In this document: positions 28,901 through 35,690 of the stretch, one piece after another | Position numbering within the stretch: position 1 is the first letter of the stretch | How the letters are laid out: each line of letters begins with the position of its first letter | NCBI RefSeq assembly: GCF_023053635.1 | Contig: NC_086176.1 | Coordinates: 74,038,536-74,102,535, forward strand | Direction of reading: 5' to 3' | Length of the DNA: 64,000 bases | Source: Elgaria multicarinata webbii | Lineage: Eukaryota > Chordata > Lepidosauria > Squamata > Anguidae | Translations under genes and position numbers: made by a program | The notes under the pieces: generated by a model | What the model was told of the DNA's origin: nothing | Databases searched by the model: none | Seen by the model: the letters and a program-made list of their open reading frames with translations, nothing else

Positions 28901-30540
28901 CATTAATTTTTCAGGGGAGCTGATCCTAACTTCGTGTGGAATTGCGTATACATGGCCCCACAGTTTCAAGATTTTAATGGCTGGAGACTGATCAACTCAA
29001 GTAATTTCAGCGGAGCATGTCCCAATTGCAATCTCTCCTGGAAACAGGGTTGCCATAAGACAAATTATTTATGATGCCAGTTCACCCATGTGCGTTAGAC
29101 ATAACAAACGGAGCTATAAAAAATGAGTTGGTCTTAAAAATGTGTGTCACGAGCCATACAACCAGCACTCAACGATTTCATTCCAAGCAGAATTTAGGGA
29201 CTGAGGGACATGTTTTCAAGAGCACTGAAATACTGCCAAACTGATGTGTATCTCTGATTTCCAGTGCTGCTTCCCTTGCAGGAGTGAATAAATGCAAGTG
29301 AATCTTCTTCAACATCTGCAAAGGTGAGCTGTTTCGTTTTTCTTCGTGCTGAAGAAAAGGTTTGTGCCTTGTCACCTCGGGCTATGGAAGTTATTCTGAA
29401 TTCTTATGACCACTAATTCTTATGGTTAGTGGGCCTCCTCCCAACACAGACAAAGAGGTCACCCTGTATCCTGCTGCTATCTCCATTCTGGGATTGGAGA
29501 CAGTGGTGGGGATGAGGGGGACATTGGAGTCCTGCCCCCTGGAGTAACCATAAAATGCTCTGTAGGCTGGATTAATCCCTCTCCCCCGCTTTATTGCTTT
29601 CAGAACAAAACAGCTCACTCTTACCGCTTGATTGTATTAATTATATTCCCTTAGAGACATGTGAGAGCATCCGTCAGAGTGAGTGGTTGCTTTAATTCAT
29701 TCACTGAGAAAAAATCATTTATGCTCTTTGCTCTTGTGAAATCTGTATCTGAGGAGAATATAAAGAATAACCTACTGCACTGACCTTTGCATCCTGTGAA
29801 TTTTTGTTGTTGCAGTTTTTACCTTGAGTTTAACTCAGCTCAGTTTGTTTTTTTTATCATACATTCACTATTATTTAACTGGAACCGTGGTATGATTAAT
29901 CTCTTGCTGACCCATAATGCTTCAAGGTTGTTTTTAAAAGCTGTATAAAAGGGTTTATGTGTCCCAAAAATTCAAATTTTAATCATTTAAAGAAGTGATT
30001 AATGTCATCTTTCTACTAGGATATACCACATTGCAAAGAGTCTTGGGCCGACATTTCTTAAAATTGATATAAACTGCTCCATTTGTCTGAAAAGCAGAAT
30101 AAAAATATAATTGTCTATATTTACATAGACAAGGTAACAAATCAGTTACATTTTGGTAAATTTAAGGAACATATTTATCACAATATGAATTCAAGGCAGG
30201 TTTAGACATTATGCATTGGATATTGTCTAGGCAGGAGTCTAATGAGGATGAAGAAAAACTGGGAGAGATATCTGAGAAGGTTAAGACAAGGCATTGGAAG
30301 CTTTGAATGGAGTGTATTTTTTGGAAGTCAGTAAAAGGTGAAATGGAAAAGAAGGAATGTCCAGATGCCTGCTTTAACTCAACAACTCTTAGTAATGATG
30401 CCGACTATCACAAATTCAGCCCTATTTGTGTTATCCTTCTTAATCAAATTAATTGTGGCTTGTGATAATTGAAAACCTAGAGAATGGCTGACTTACTTGT
30501 CAAGGCGTTTAACCAACTCTGTTGTGTTCTCTGTGGACAT
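4844..30540 (-). CDS. FAM81B: FAM81B, spliced gene (eight coding exons, 374 codons from this start)
   Basis: Exons in transcript order: 30540-30497, 22503-22245, 17886-17768, 14605-14476, 13198-13092, 10847-10712, 6093-5898, 4977-4844. All introns are GT-AG and every phase agrees, giving 1125 nt ending in TAA. The product is a coiled-coil protein with the FAM81 core: QAFRIKDGI, HIQTITSIVKKLSHDIE, LQGVGDLRGRVARCD, then heptad-rich helices to the C-terminal KKITELQED. FAM81A is about 370 residues and human FAM81B about 450, so the extra human N-terminus is either absent or encoded by the upstream candidate exons. Its molecular role is poorly known; FAM81B is reported mainly in ciliated tissues and testis. 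The MSTENTTELVKRLDK start matches, as I recall it, an internal human MSTKNSTDL segment, so translation may begin further upstream. FAM81B rather than FAM81A is chosen from sequence and from the MCTP1 neighbour. Confidence 0.93.
5898..6093 (-). CDS. FAM81B: FAM81B internal exon
   Basis: The acceptor ends CTCTCAAAAG and the donor is GTGAGG. It encodes 65 codons plus one base: EAVEKKMEDGFYYLSKRIES, then helices ending RFEKLMWNELEEIQSEYRS. It matches the family segment with the WGELETMQNEYQSG-like motif and is predicted coiled coil throughout. Confidence 0.93.
6149..6247 (+). mobile_element. CR1 LINE 3' end
   Basis: The tail reads GGTTGGACTCGATGGCCTTG and GGCCCCTTCCAACTCTGC, then ends in tandem TATGATTC octamers, the CR1 hallmark. 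It is a heavily 5'-truncated copy in a FAM81B intron. Confidence 0.92.
6898..7290. repeat. About 390-bp GC-rich DNA element with inverted ends, copy 1
   Basis: It starts AGGGGCTGTCTTCACAG and ends AGACAGCATATAGACAGCC, so the ends are inverted. The body (CCAATGGCAGGTTGCCTTCC, CAGCTGCATCATATAAC) is shared with 27800-28226. It carries no protein domain; the 95- and 141-codon frames it contains are incidental. Probably a non-autonomous DNA transposon. Confidence 0.6.
7444..7690 (+). mobile_element. tRNA-derived squamate SINE
   Basis: The head AGAGCCAGTCTGGTGCAATG and the body (GAACTAGGAGTGAGGAGG, CCTATCACACACAGGGCTGC, GTGAGGATAAAACATGGGG) match the copies at 17337-17592 and 14745-14912. The tail (GGCAGGATATACATTTTTAA) is A/T-rich. 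The copy is quite diverged. Confidence 0.75.
7691..9600. other. FAM81B intron, nothing recognised
   Basis: AT-rich intronic sequence with a C run at 9054-9063. No exon with family similarity and no clear repeat was seen. Confidence 0.4.
9660..9724 (+). mobile_element. LINE 3' tail (CR1/L3 type)
   Basis: GTAAGCTGCTCTGGGAG is followed by GGGGTGTAAATGTTTTAAATAAATA. This is the 3' end arrangement seen in other L3-like tails of this window. Confidence 0.45.
10712..10847 (-). CDS. FAM81B: FAM81B internal exon
   Basis: The acceptor is TTTCAATATTAG and the donor GTAAGA. It completes a split Lys codon and encodes 45 residues: INGILNDFKDQILNQWKWTE, then NEVRRTEQEQAHLANQLLG and TMKDKL. It corresponds to the human segment containing KKWTENQFLK. 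Predicted helical coiled coil. Confidence 0.92.
11836..11935 (-). mobile_element. L2-type LINE 3' end (short)
   Basis: A TTATTATTATT run is followed by ATATAGCACCATCAATGTAC and the GGTGCTGTACAGAGTAAAAC and AGCAAGACCCTGCCGCATAG segments. It is the reverse complement of the 3' end of the longer L2 copy at 35962-36632. Confidence 0.85.
11936..13091. other. FAM81B intron, nothing recognised
   Basis: AT-rich sequence with a few open frames (12278-12834) that have no recognised domain. Confidence 0.4.
13092..13198 (-). CDS. FAM81B: FAM81B internal exon
   Basis: The acceptor is TTCTTATTAG and the donor GTAAGTG. It begins on a codon boundary and ends with two bases of a Lys codon: VTQLLGKIETSNTEQDSNLK, then AVQGNQHHELELLDL. 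It aligns with the human VMQLLGKIETASSEQ segment. Confidence 0.94.
13698..13733. repeat. Pyrimidine-rich simple repeat (CT)n/(CCCT)n
   Basis: CTCTCTCTCTCTCC is followed by CCTCCCTCCCTCCCTC. Low-complexity sequence inside a FAM81B intron. Confidence 0.8.
13945..14078. repeat. Palindromic interspersed element (CAACCTGGTGC family), diverged copy
   Basis: It retains CCAGCCTTCCCTACCATTG, TGTGCTGGCCAGGGATTATG and the right end ATCTGGAAGGCACCATGTTG GAGAACGCTGC. It is older than the copies at 24876 and 50497. Confidence 0.5.
14476..14605 (-). CDS. FAM81B: FAM81B internal exon
   Basis: The acceptor is TTTCATTTCTAG and the donor GTGAGTGG. It completes a split Arg codon and encodes CDANIAKLSGDINIIRHEIS, then KLERDIHAIQSSLENYANN and VEMK. 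It matches the human CDSSIVKLSGDIHLFRQE region, directly after the LRGRVAR motif of the previous exon. Confidence 0.94.
14745..14912 (-). mobile_element. tRNA-derived squamate SINE
   Basis: In reverse orientation: ACAACCCTGTGAGGTAGG, CCTAAAGTCTCCCAGTGGG and TAGAACTCGAATCTCC (the B-box region), then CAGTCCACTACAGG. Same family as 7444-7690 and 17337-17592; the tail end is missing. Confidence 0.8.
15180..15232 (+). mobile_element. LINE 3' tail with (AAATA)n-like end
   Basis: GCTATTGGGCGGTATAAAAA followed by TGCAATAAATAAATAAATAA, the common reptilian L3/CR1-like 3' terminus. Confidence 0.6.
15356..15478. repeat. Palindromic interspersed element (CAACCTGGTGC family), diverged copy
   Basis: CCAGCACTCCCCAAACTAG, CTGACCATTGGCCATGG and GCTGATGGGAGTGGGAATCC follow the family order. 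The terminal palindrome is eroded. Confidence 0.5.
16064..16514. repeat. Interspersed repeat split by a foldback element
   Basis: CTCTTGTGGCATTTTAAAGA CTAAC (16068-16091) and AGTTTATTATGGCATAAGCT TTC (16461 on) are the two halves of one widespread vertebrate repeat whose intact order I recognise. The 369-bp foldback at 16092-16460 separates them. Confidence 0.65.
16092..16460. mobile_element. GC-rich foldback element (long inverted repeat), hAT-like ends
   Basis: The left end CAGGGGCGGATCCGCACGTC has its inverted counterpart GACGTGCGGATCTGCCCC at the right end. The arms pair over well more than 100 bases, including CCTGTAAAAAGAAACGAGGA and its complement, with a GC-rich centre. The open frames on both strands are by-products of the palindrome. 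No transposase, so non-autonomous. CAGGGG ends are common in hAT MITEs, but no clean target duplication was read. Confidence 0.75.
16571..16700. repeat. Short palindromic MITE (GATCTACACTACT family), copy 1
   Basis: GGATCTACACTACTACTTAT at the left and GCAGTAGTGTAGATCC at the right form inverted ends. The inner segment CCATATACAGTTTTCAAAAC is shared with 18128-18256 and, inverted, with 21014-21130. Confidence 0.75.
17337..17592 (+). mobile_element. tRNA-derived squamate SINE, near full length
   Basis: GAGCCAGTGTGGTGTAGTGG (A-box region), CCAGGTTCTAGTCCCCACTC (B-box region), then CTCAGCCCAACCTACCTCAC, AGATAAAATGAAGAGG and CACTTTGGGTTCCTTGG. It ends in GGATATAAATGCAATAATAA. Best-preserved copy of this SINE in the window. 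Confidence 0.88.
17768..17886 (-). CDS. FAM81B: FAM81B internal exon carrying the LRGRVAR motif
   Basis: The acceptor is CATTTCTAG and the donor GTAAGTTC. It encodes TLERQIKTRDDVTSGTNFAM, then QSLDHKHLQGVGDLRGRVA, and two bases of the next Arg. The HLQGVGDLRGRVAR string is the most conserved FAM81 signature, shared by FAM81A and FAM81B. Confidence 0.96.
18128..18256. repeat. Short palindromic MITE (GATCTACACTACT family), copy 2
   Basis: GCACTACTGCTTTATAATGG at the left, CACACTACATATACAGTTTT CAAACC inside, and CTGCTTGGTGTAGATCTGGC at the right. Diverged from copy 1. Confidence 0.65.
18572..18811. mobile_element. hAT-like MITE (TAGGGTGACC family), copy 1
   Basis: The termini TAGGGTGACCATATGAAAAG and CTTTTCATATGGTCACCCTA are perfect inverted repeats. 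Internal AACAGTTAAAGCTGCAGGAG and its inverted copy make the element largely palindromic. GAATAAA occurs directly on both sides (18565-18571 and 18812-18818), a slightly decayed hAT-length target duplication. Confidence 0.85.
18960..20050. repeat. Unclassified repeat-rich, partly GC-rich segment
   Basis: 19130-19275 is rich in TTTAAACAAACCACAG-type blocks that occur in both orientations. 19398-19470 is a strong hairpin with arms GGGAAAGCCCTGGGATGG and CCATCCCAGGGCTTTCCC. 19820-20045 is GC-rich and ends in GTATAGACACGGCC. Probably one or more non-autonomous DNA elements. The long overlapping frames on both strands have no domain. Confidence 0.4.
21014..21130. repeat. Short palindromic MITE (GATCTACACTACT family), copy 3
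   Basis: GCCAGATCTACACCAAGCAG at the left and AAAGCCGTAGTGTAGATCC at the right. It lies in the opposite orientation to copy 2 (CTGCTTGGTGTAGATCTGGC). Confidence 0.75.
21669..21845 (+). repeat. Interspersed SINE-like repeat (GGTCCATCTA...CAGCAACTGG)
   Basis: GAAGAGCTATGCTGGATCAC, CCAAAGGTCCATCTACTCC, ACACAGTGGCCAACCAGCTG, CCCACAAGCAGGACACGG and CAGCAACTGGTGTATACCAG appear in the fixed order common in reptile genomes. Partial copies are at 46905-47050 and 48130-48240. Confidence 0.65.
22245..22503 (-). CDS. FAM81B: FAM81B exon encoding the conserved N-terminal core
   Basis: The acceptor is TGCTTGTTGGACAG and the donor GTACCT. The first base completes a Lys codon from exon 30497-30540. It encodes SLSQSFLPAIPNVSG, SLEDRMSNQERTTAVLLDQ, AFRIKDGIVSYLQGNKGF and ENHIQTITSIVKKLSHDIE. 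The AFRIKD and HIQTITSIVKKL strings are diagnostic of FAM81. The sequence is closer to FAM81B than to FAM81A. Confidence 0.96.
22715..23610 (+). mobile_element. 5'-truncated L1 LINE: ORF2 C-terminus and poly(A) tail
   Basis: An open frame at 22742-23377 (no ATG start) encodes the C-terminal domain of L1 ORF2: ENYFKIIWRWYLTPVRL, then the Cys-rich CWRGCGEKGTYLHMWWQC, then a helical region ending EETIRFWTQE-stop. A short 3' UTR follows, with an A-rich tail at about 23572-23605. The 200-codon open frame suggests fairly recent insertion into this FAM81B intron. It is not a host gene. Confidence 0.88.
23611..24875. other. FAM81B intron, nothing recognised
   Basis: AT-rich sequence without exon-like or repeat-like structure that I can identify. 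Confidence 0.4.
24876..25016. repeat. Palindromic interspersed element (CAACCTGGTGC family), well-kept copy
   Basis: TCCAGATGTTTTGGCCTACA ACTCCCA at the left is matched by TTGTCCAAAACATCTGGAGG at the right. The centre is CTGACCATTGGCCATGCTGG. Full palindromic order. Confidence 0.8.
26173..26591. mobile_element. hAT-like MITE (TAGGGTGACC ends) with perfect 8-bp target duplication
   Basis: The element begins TAGGGTGACCAACTG and ends CATATT-type sequence then GGTCACCCTA. CAGAAGAC flanks both sides (26165-26172 and 26592-26599). Eight-bp duplication plus these ends indicates the hAT superfamily. The interior (CCCTTTAAGGCTGCC, CCCAATTGGAGTGGATGG) differs from the copies at 18572 and 43235, so it is a separate subfamily. 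It contains a short (CA)n. Confidence 0.9.
26858..26896. repeat. (AAT)n microsatellite
   Basis: A run of AAT triplets with one interruption (ATGATAAT). Confidence 0.9.
27447..27477. repeat. (GAT)n microsatellite
   Basis: About ten GATs in tandem. Confidence 0.9.
27800..28226. repeat. About 400-bp GC-rich DNA element, copy 2
   Basis: It shares with 6898-7290 the blocks GGCACCAAGTTGGCGCTG, CCAATGGGAGGTTGCCTTCC, CAGCAGCTGCGTCATATAAC and CAACACAGCACAGATTC, and ends GTTTAGACAG. The several overlapping open frames of 80-125 codons are repeat sequence, not genes. Confidence 0.65.
28438..28532. repeat. Palindromic interspersed element fragment (CAACCTGGTGC family)
   Basis: CACCCTGGTGCCCTGCAGAA at the left and ACACCAGATTGGGGAAATTT at the right. 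Internally shortened. Confidence 0.5.
28685..28775 (+). mobile_element. L1 ORF2 reverse transcriptase fragment
   Basis: Translation gives VKSPKKNKTFGPDDLTAEYYK, the L1 motif normally close to KNKAPGPDGLTAEYYK. Too short for a subfamily call. Confidence 0.65.
28776..30496. other. FAM81B intron, nothing recognised
   Basis: No exon-like or repeat-like structure was identified apart from AT-rich unique sequence. Confidence 0.4.
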
Positions 30541-30558
30541 CTTTATTTGAAGTATTAT
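30497..30558 (-). CDS. FAM81B: FAM81B 5' coding exon with the MSTEN start
   Basis: The acceptor is CTATGTTGTAG and the donor GTAAGT. Reading from ATG at 30540-30538 gives MSTENTTELVKRLDK, the last Lys codon being completed by exon 22503. Six in-frame codons (IILQIK) precede the ATG without a stop, so the exon could also be internal. As I recall it, human FAM81B has MSTKNSTDLVEYVDK at the same place, which supports homology. Confidence 0.85.
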
Positions 30559-30981
30559 CTACAACATAGGCCAGAAAACATTATTAATTAAAGGCTCCAC
30601 ATCCACCAATCAAACTAATTGCATTGCACTTCAAACTGTATAGTCTTACTTTACTGAATGGCTTGCAGAAAACCTAACGTAGTCATATAATCCAATGTTC
30701 AGAACAACTGGGGGCATGTCTACACCATCGGGTGTAGAGGGAGGGAGGATTGTGGACTTATCGGCTTCCATGATCCTCCCCCAGCATCTTGATGGCCACA
30801 CGACGTTCCAGAAGGATGTCGCTTCCACCATTCCCCACCCCCCGAAAAAGGGAGAATCTCGACTGCTTTCCACCTATGCCTTGGGCAATCTCCCTTAACT
30901 CCAACTTCTACTCCTCCATGTCCCTCTAGAAAACCCACTACTTCAGCAACACCTTTTCTGAATTCTTCTAAGAGCAGCTAG

Positions 30982-31050
30982 CAACCTGGTGCCCACCAGA
31001 TGTTGTAGCTGAAGCACGAAACATCTGGAGGCAGCACATTAGAGAAATTT
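30982..31050. repeat. Palindromic interspersed element fragment (CAACCTGGTGC family)
   Basis: GCAACCTGGTGCCCACCAGA at the left and AACATCTGGAGGCAGCAC at the right, with most of the middle missing. It lies directly left of the hAT-like element at 31060. Confidence 0.55.
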
Positions 31051-31059
31051 GTTCTAGTA

Positions 31060-31138
31060 CAGGGGTGGACAATGTGTAGCCCACAGGCTGTAAGCAAGCC
31101 CTCTGTTACACCCCCTAGTACTTCCATTTTTTTAAAAA

Positions 31139-31210
<72 letters not shown>

Positions 31211-31414
31211 AATGGAACCCGTAGCAGCTCCGGACCACCAAAACAGTTAAATTTTGTTTGGAAGCAGGTTAAATTTAACCTCTGAAGCGCTATGGAATGG
31301 TTTGCCACTGAATCTTGGCCCTTTCTGGACTAGACAGTGCCCTGAAGATTGTGGCCAGTGGCAGGGATCTGGTGCAAAAATAGCCCCAAGACCTTCGAAA
31401 GTTGCCCTCCCCTG
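31060..31414. mobile_element. hAT-like MITE with 8-bp target duplication
   Basis: The ends CAGGGGTGGACAATG and GTTGCCCTCCCCTG are imperfect inverted repeats. The flanks TTCTAGTA (31052-31059) and TTCTAGAA (31415-31422) agree at 7 of 8 bases. It contains the (ATT)n tract at 31141-31209. Confidence 0.82.
31141..31209. repeat. (ATT)n microsatellite, about 23 units
   Basis: An uninterrupted ATT run inside the hAT-like element at 31060-31414. The Asn-run open frame over it is an artefact. Confidence 0.95.
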
Positions 31415-32270
31415 TTCTAGAACATAGTGTCTAGCATACTGCTATTATTGTTGTTATTATTACAGTTGTGCCATCTATATAAATGGCACTTCACAAAGAA
31501 CAGTTACTAGTATTTCTATTATTGGGGGTTTTGTTCTCTATGGGGTCCATCACACCTATTTTTTCCCTTGGTTTGTCTCCATGTTTTTTACCTCTGTTTC
31601 ATAAGCATGTCAAGGTAAAGGTTCCTTTCACATGGGTTTGTGGTATTGTGCTGCACTGTGAAACCTCCCTTTCGCTTGTTTGCCTTTCCACTCCACCCCA
31701 CCCCTTCTCCTGCCCCCCTCAGTTCATTGGTTGTGGTAATCGGACAGGCGTGGGCTCTCCCTCCACCCTTTGCTCTGGCTTTGTTGTCTGGCGATTTACT
31801 GATTTAATGTTTCATCAGCTGGGCTCCATTTCTGCAGGCAATGAGGGTGGGGTTGGAACAGTAAAAAGTCCATTCAACTGACTAAGTACAAGTCTGTTTG
31901 TTCGACAAGGCATGCTGGAGGAGGAGAACCGCCCCGCCATCCCCTTTCATCAGCAAGACTGCATTCAAAGCACACACACCCAACAAAGGAAAAAGCAAGA
32001 GGACAGCAATACATAGAGGCTTAAGGGCACATTAAATCCGCTTTGGGAAAGTAATCTAGATTTTCCTCACACCAAAATAATACACAAAACAGAGGAAAAG
32101 TGGCAAAAAGTGAGCAGGACAGAGGCGATGTCATGTGAGTCCTGTGCTGCAAATCCAGATACCAGACATGGTGAGAGTGTGTTAAACTGCTGGTGTGATG
32201 GATCTCTATATGACATTATTACTAGTAGTAACATACTATTCGTAATGATGGCATATAGAGAGAAATGCTA

Positions 32271-32612
32271 ATTATTATTATTATTATTTATTTATTTATA
32301 TAGCACCATCAATGTACATGGTGCTGTACAGATAACACAGTAAATAGCAAGACCCTGCCGCATAGGCTTACAATCTAATAAGTTGTAGTAAACAATAAAG
32401 AGGGAAGGAGAATGCAAACAGGCACAGGGAAGTGTAAACAGGCACCGGGTAGGGTGAAGCTAACAGTATAGAGTCAGAACAAACTCAATGTTTGAAGGCT
32501 ATAGGGAAAAGAAAAGTTTTTAGCTGAGTTTTAAAAGCAGTGATTGAGTTTGTAGTTCTCAAGTGTTCTGGAAGAGCGTTCCAGGCGTAAGGGGCAGCAG
32601 ACGAAAAAGATA
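32271..32612 (-). mobile_element. L2-type LINE 3' end
   Basis: A TTATT run, then TATATAGCACCATCAATGTA CATGG, AGCAAGACCCTGCCGCATAG and AAAGTTTTTAGCTGAGTTTT, ending at GAAGAGCGTTCCAGGCGTAA G. The last part is the reverse of the coding end of L2 ORF2 (YAWNALPEHL region of the copy at 35968). Confidence 0.88.
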
Positions 32613-32751
32613 ATAACATAATTAGATTTATTTCTGCATAGTACTTACAGAAAAGACTTCTGATAATGAATACTACAATATCTATAATGCACTACATATC
32701 ATGAGGATTGCAAATTGAACTGTCATAAAATAGTTTAGATAAGTGTCTTAC

Positions 32752-32926
32752 CTCAGACTAAGGAGCTGTAGTTCTGTAAACCCAACAGTAGGTGTACAGC
32801 TTCGTACTGAACAACTCAGGCTGTTATCCAACTTTGAATGATGCTTAGAACTGGTCTTGCTGTTTCCTAGGTGATGCCATGAGCTCAACATTCCATTTCC
32901 ATGGCTCATGACAGAACTTGGGCAAC
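32752..32926 (-). CDS. FAM81B: Candidate alternative FAM81B 5' exon
   Basis: The donor GTAAGACAC is strong and an acceptor-like TTTCACTAATTCAG lies at the upper end. From ATG 32909-32907 the exon encodes 52 codons (MSHGNGMLSSWHHLGNSKTS, then Ser/Cys-rich sequence ending TPTVGFTELQLLSL) and two bases, AG. These join in frame with exon 22503 (AG plus G gives Arg, then SLSQSFLP). They do not join to exon 30558, where a stop would follow at once. So it would be a first exon used instead of 30540. No homolog recognised. It could instead be a 5' UTR exon or chance. Confidence 0.42.
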
Positions 32927-33554
32927 CTGAATTAGTGAAACATAAAGCGTCTTCAGGTATTCCGTTTTTATAAGTGTGGAAGGTGCCATGGAAGGTGCAT
33001 TCTTGCCATACTCCCTCCACATGCAACCTCCCCATGTTAATCGGGAAGCTCTGCAATAGTGCTGGTAAGGCGGGGTTCTGATCTCATGGAGCTCTGATTA
33101 GTGGAACTGAAATTGACAACAGACTCTCTGGGGGAAACTAGTCACAAGGGAACAGCTCTAAGCTTAGTGGGGTCTTCCACTTTCAGTTTCAATAAAGCTT
33201 TGGTTGTAGGCCTAGCTGTTGCTGCCTCTTTCAATTTCCTGCTTAACCAACAGGGAGGTTGGACGTGAAGGAAGTGGGGCTGAAGTACTCAGCTCTTCCA
33301 CCCTATCCGTGCTTACAAAAACTGAACATCTGAAGGGGGTGTTACAGTGATCTTTGATTTATAGCATTTGAATTGGTGACTAGGCTAATGTCTGTATGTG
33401 GTTGAATGGGAAGTCAACGACGCTCCTTTCGTACTGTTAGATTTGCTTATCCTTGTTCCTTGTTTATCTGTGCAATGGAGGAGGTTATAATATGGTATGA
33501 TACTGACATGAAGTCCTCCCATAGAGAAATATTTTGCAAAAGGATGGTTTAATC

Positions 33555-33955
33555 TCCTACAAGGTGTAATATACCAACCTGCCTGGTCACTGAGGTCATT
33601 ATAGGGAATGATCCTGGTGGTTCTACATGGGCCTACGGCCCGACTGGAGTCCACGAGGAGAAGAACCTTTAGTGTGGTGGCCTCTTTTTGGGGGGAATTC
33701 TGTGCCCCATAGAGTCCAGGCATGCGCCAACACTGTGCTGCTTCCTGCACCCCCTGAAAACAGTTCTTTTCCAGGAAGCATTCCTTAACTGACTAGCCAC
33801 CATTTTTAATTGGTATTCTGTTTTAAATTGAACAATTTTAATATACTGTTTTAATCTTAACTTCTTACTGTTTTATTTCTTATGTTCACTGCTCCAGATT
33901 ATATTTTAGATATGGAGTGGTATATAAATATTGTAAATAAATAAATAAAGTCTTT
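33555..33955 (+). mobile_element. L3/CR1-like LINE: RT C-terminus and 3' tail
   Basis: CAACCTGCCTGGTCACTGAG, CATGGGCCTACGGCCCGACT GG and GTGTGGTGGCCTC correspond to the LINE C-terminal region with the HGPTARLE and RTFSVVAS motifs. The 3' UTR follows and ends GGTATATAAATATTGTAAAT AAATAAATAAAG. Coding capacity is lost. Confidence 0.75.
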
Positions 33956-34376
33956 TGGATTTTCCCATGCTGTAGCTATTTTTACTATTTTATTCTCTCT
34001 AAGGAATATATGTACATTGCTTAATGGGGCTTCAGCAAGCATCTTTATTTGCATTCCCAGCATTAGAGATTGCTTGGGGGAGGAGAGAAACAGCTTTAGT
34101 TGGTTTCTTGTTTCTGTGCATCTTTTGTTTTTCAATACTGATAGCAAATGTCTCTCTGATAATACAGTGCTGATATTGTGCAGCCTGAGGGTGTGAACAA
34201 GCTTCTTGAAGGACTGAGGCCTGCCGCTTGTATGTTTGCCCATCTTGGCTTTTAAAGTCTTCTAGGGCTGTATGTTTGATCTCAGCAGTAATAAAACCTT
34301 CTTTGAGGAAGGGAGTGGGGTCTTCTACACTTAAGGAGTTGGGGCTTAGGCCTTCCCGAAAAAAGCAAATCTAGAT

Positions 34377-34377
<1 letters not shown>

Positions 34378-34411
<34 letters not shown>
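34378..34411. repeat. (CA)n microsatellite
   Basis: About 16 CA units. Confidence 0.95.
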
Positions 34412-34413
<2 letters not shown>

Positions 34414-34443
34414 ACACCCCTAATCTAACATAACTATTGCCTG

Positions 34444-35275
34444 ATAATCTAACCTTACATTTTTAAGCAAGGTTCTGGAGCAGGTGTTGGGTTCTCAAAT
34501 CCAGGTAGTCATGGAGGATACTCATTATTTGGATCCACTCCATTCTAGATTCAGGCTTAGCTTTGGGATAGAAACAACTTGGTTGCCCTTGTCGATGACT
34601 TACACTGGGGTATGAACAGAGAGAGTGCAACCCTGCTAGTTCTCCTGGGCTAATCCAGAATAATCTTTAGGTGCCCTGCTTGTTGGCCAGCCACCATGTA
34701 AGGTTGATGGGCACCACAGATAGGGCCTTTTCAGTAGTGGCCCTTACCCTATGATAGGGGTGGACAACTTCTGGAGGTCTAGGGGCCAACTTCTCCCCCT
34801 CCCCTGAACCCAATGGGACCACACACCTCCCTGTCACGACTTCCAGGTGTGCAATTTTTCTTTAAAACAGGGTGAAATAGCTGCTGCAGCTTCTTTTGCC
34901 ATTGTTGCGCTGCCAAATTTTGGTAGTGTGGGAGTGTAAGAAAGGCTGGGGGGTACATGTAGCCCACATGTTGCCCAACCCTGCCCTCTGGATTTCCCTC
35001 CAGAGAAATATGTAGATTGTCCCACATATGGCTGCTTTTGAGAGTTTTTGAAACTTGTCTATTCTGCTTGGCTTGTAATTTGAAAAGAAAATTATAGTAT
35101 TCACTCCTGATGGATATTTTGGAATGTATGTTTTATTGAAATGTATGTTTATATTTTACATTGTTTATATTTGGTATGATTTTATTAATATGTTTACTTG
35201 AATTGTATTGTTAAGCCTCCTTGAGAACTCTATGGCCTTGAAGGCAGGGAAGAACTGGATTAAAGTACTAGTATT
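34444..35275 (+). mobile_element. L3/CR1-like LINE fragment, interrupted by a MITE
   Basis: 34470-34650 translates in pieces to the pre-RT region (LHSRFRLSFGIETTWLPL resembles the LINE GFRPGFGTETAL motif). 34690-34754 is the C-terminal RT region. 34984 onward continues with CCCTCTGGATTTCCCTCCAG and a 3' UTR. A hAT-like element (34755-34983) splits it. Internal deletions are evident. Confidence 0.65.
34755..34983. mobile_element. hAT-like MITE nested in a LINE
   Basis: The left end TAGGGGTGGACAACTTCTGG and right end CATGTTGCCCAACCCTG are inverted, and close to the ends of the element at 31060. The flanks CCCTATGA (34747-34754) and CCCTCTGG (34984-34991) agree at 6 of 8, a decayed target duplication. 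Confidence 0.65.
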
Positions 35276-35577
35276 ATGAGTTTCATGGATGTGCCTGAAA
35301 TAGCAATATGATGTGTATTTCTCCTCCTCCCCCCAACAGTATTAAATTAAGCAAAATTAATCACACAAAATATCAAGGTTAAAAAAACAGCAATGTAATC
35401 ATAAATCATATATGAGTGCTTATGTCATATGGAACTCTTATTTTCAGAGAGATTCAGAATGGATTGCAGAAAGCAGCACATTTATTGAGTGGGACTGGTC
35501 TGAATATACTTTCACTCTTTTTTGTTCATCCTGTTGTGTTTTAATGTTCAATTTGGTATTGTTTTAACTATCTTTAT

Positions 35578-35579
<2 letters not shown>

Positions 35580-35621
<42 letters not shown>

Positions 35622-35690
35622 TTATTTATTTATTTATTTCTTACCCGCCCCTCCCTCTGGATCGAGGCGGGGAACAACATTAAATACAAT
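35580..35690 (-). mobile_element. (AAT)n microsatellite and inverted LINE 3' tail
   Basis: An AAT run (35580-35620) passes into TTTATTTATTTATTTC, then TTACCCGCCCCTCCCTCTGG ATCGAGGCGGGG. The latter is a LINE 3' terminus in reverse, with the microsatellite grown from its tail. Confidence 0.6.

Noticed and set aside
30978-31241. Frame with a poly-Asn run
   Set aside because: It is the (ATT)n microsatellite read on the - strand.
32748-33056. Full 102-codon frame as one exon starting at 33056
   Set aside because: An acceptor-like site at 32927-32928 and a donor at 32751 better define a shorter exon; the upstream part has no support.
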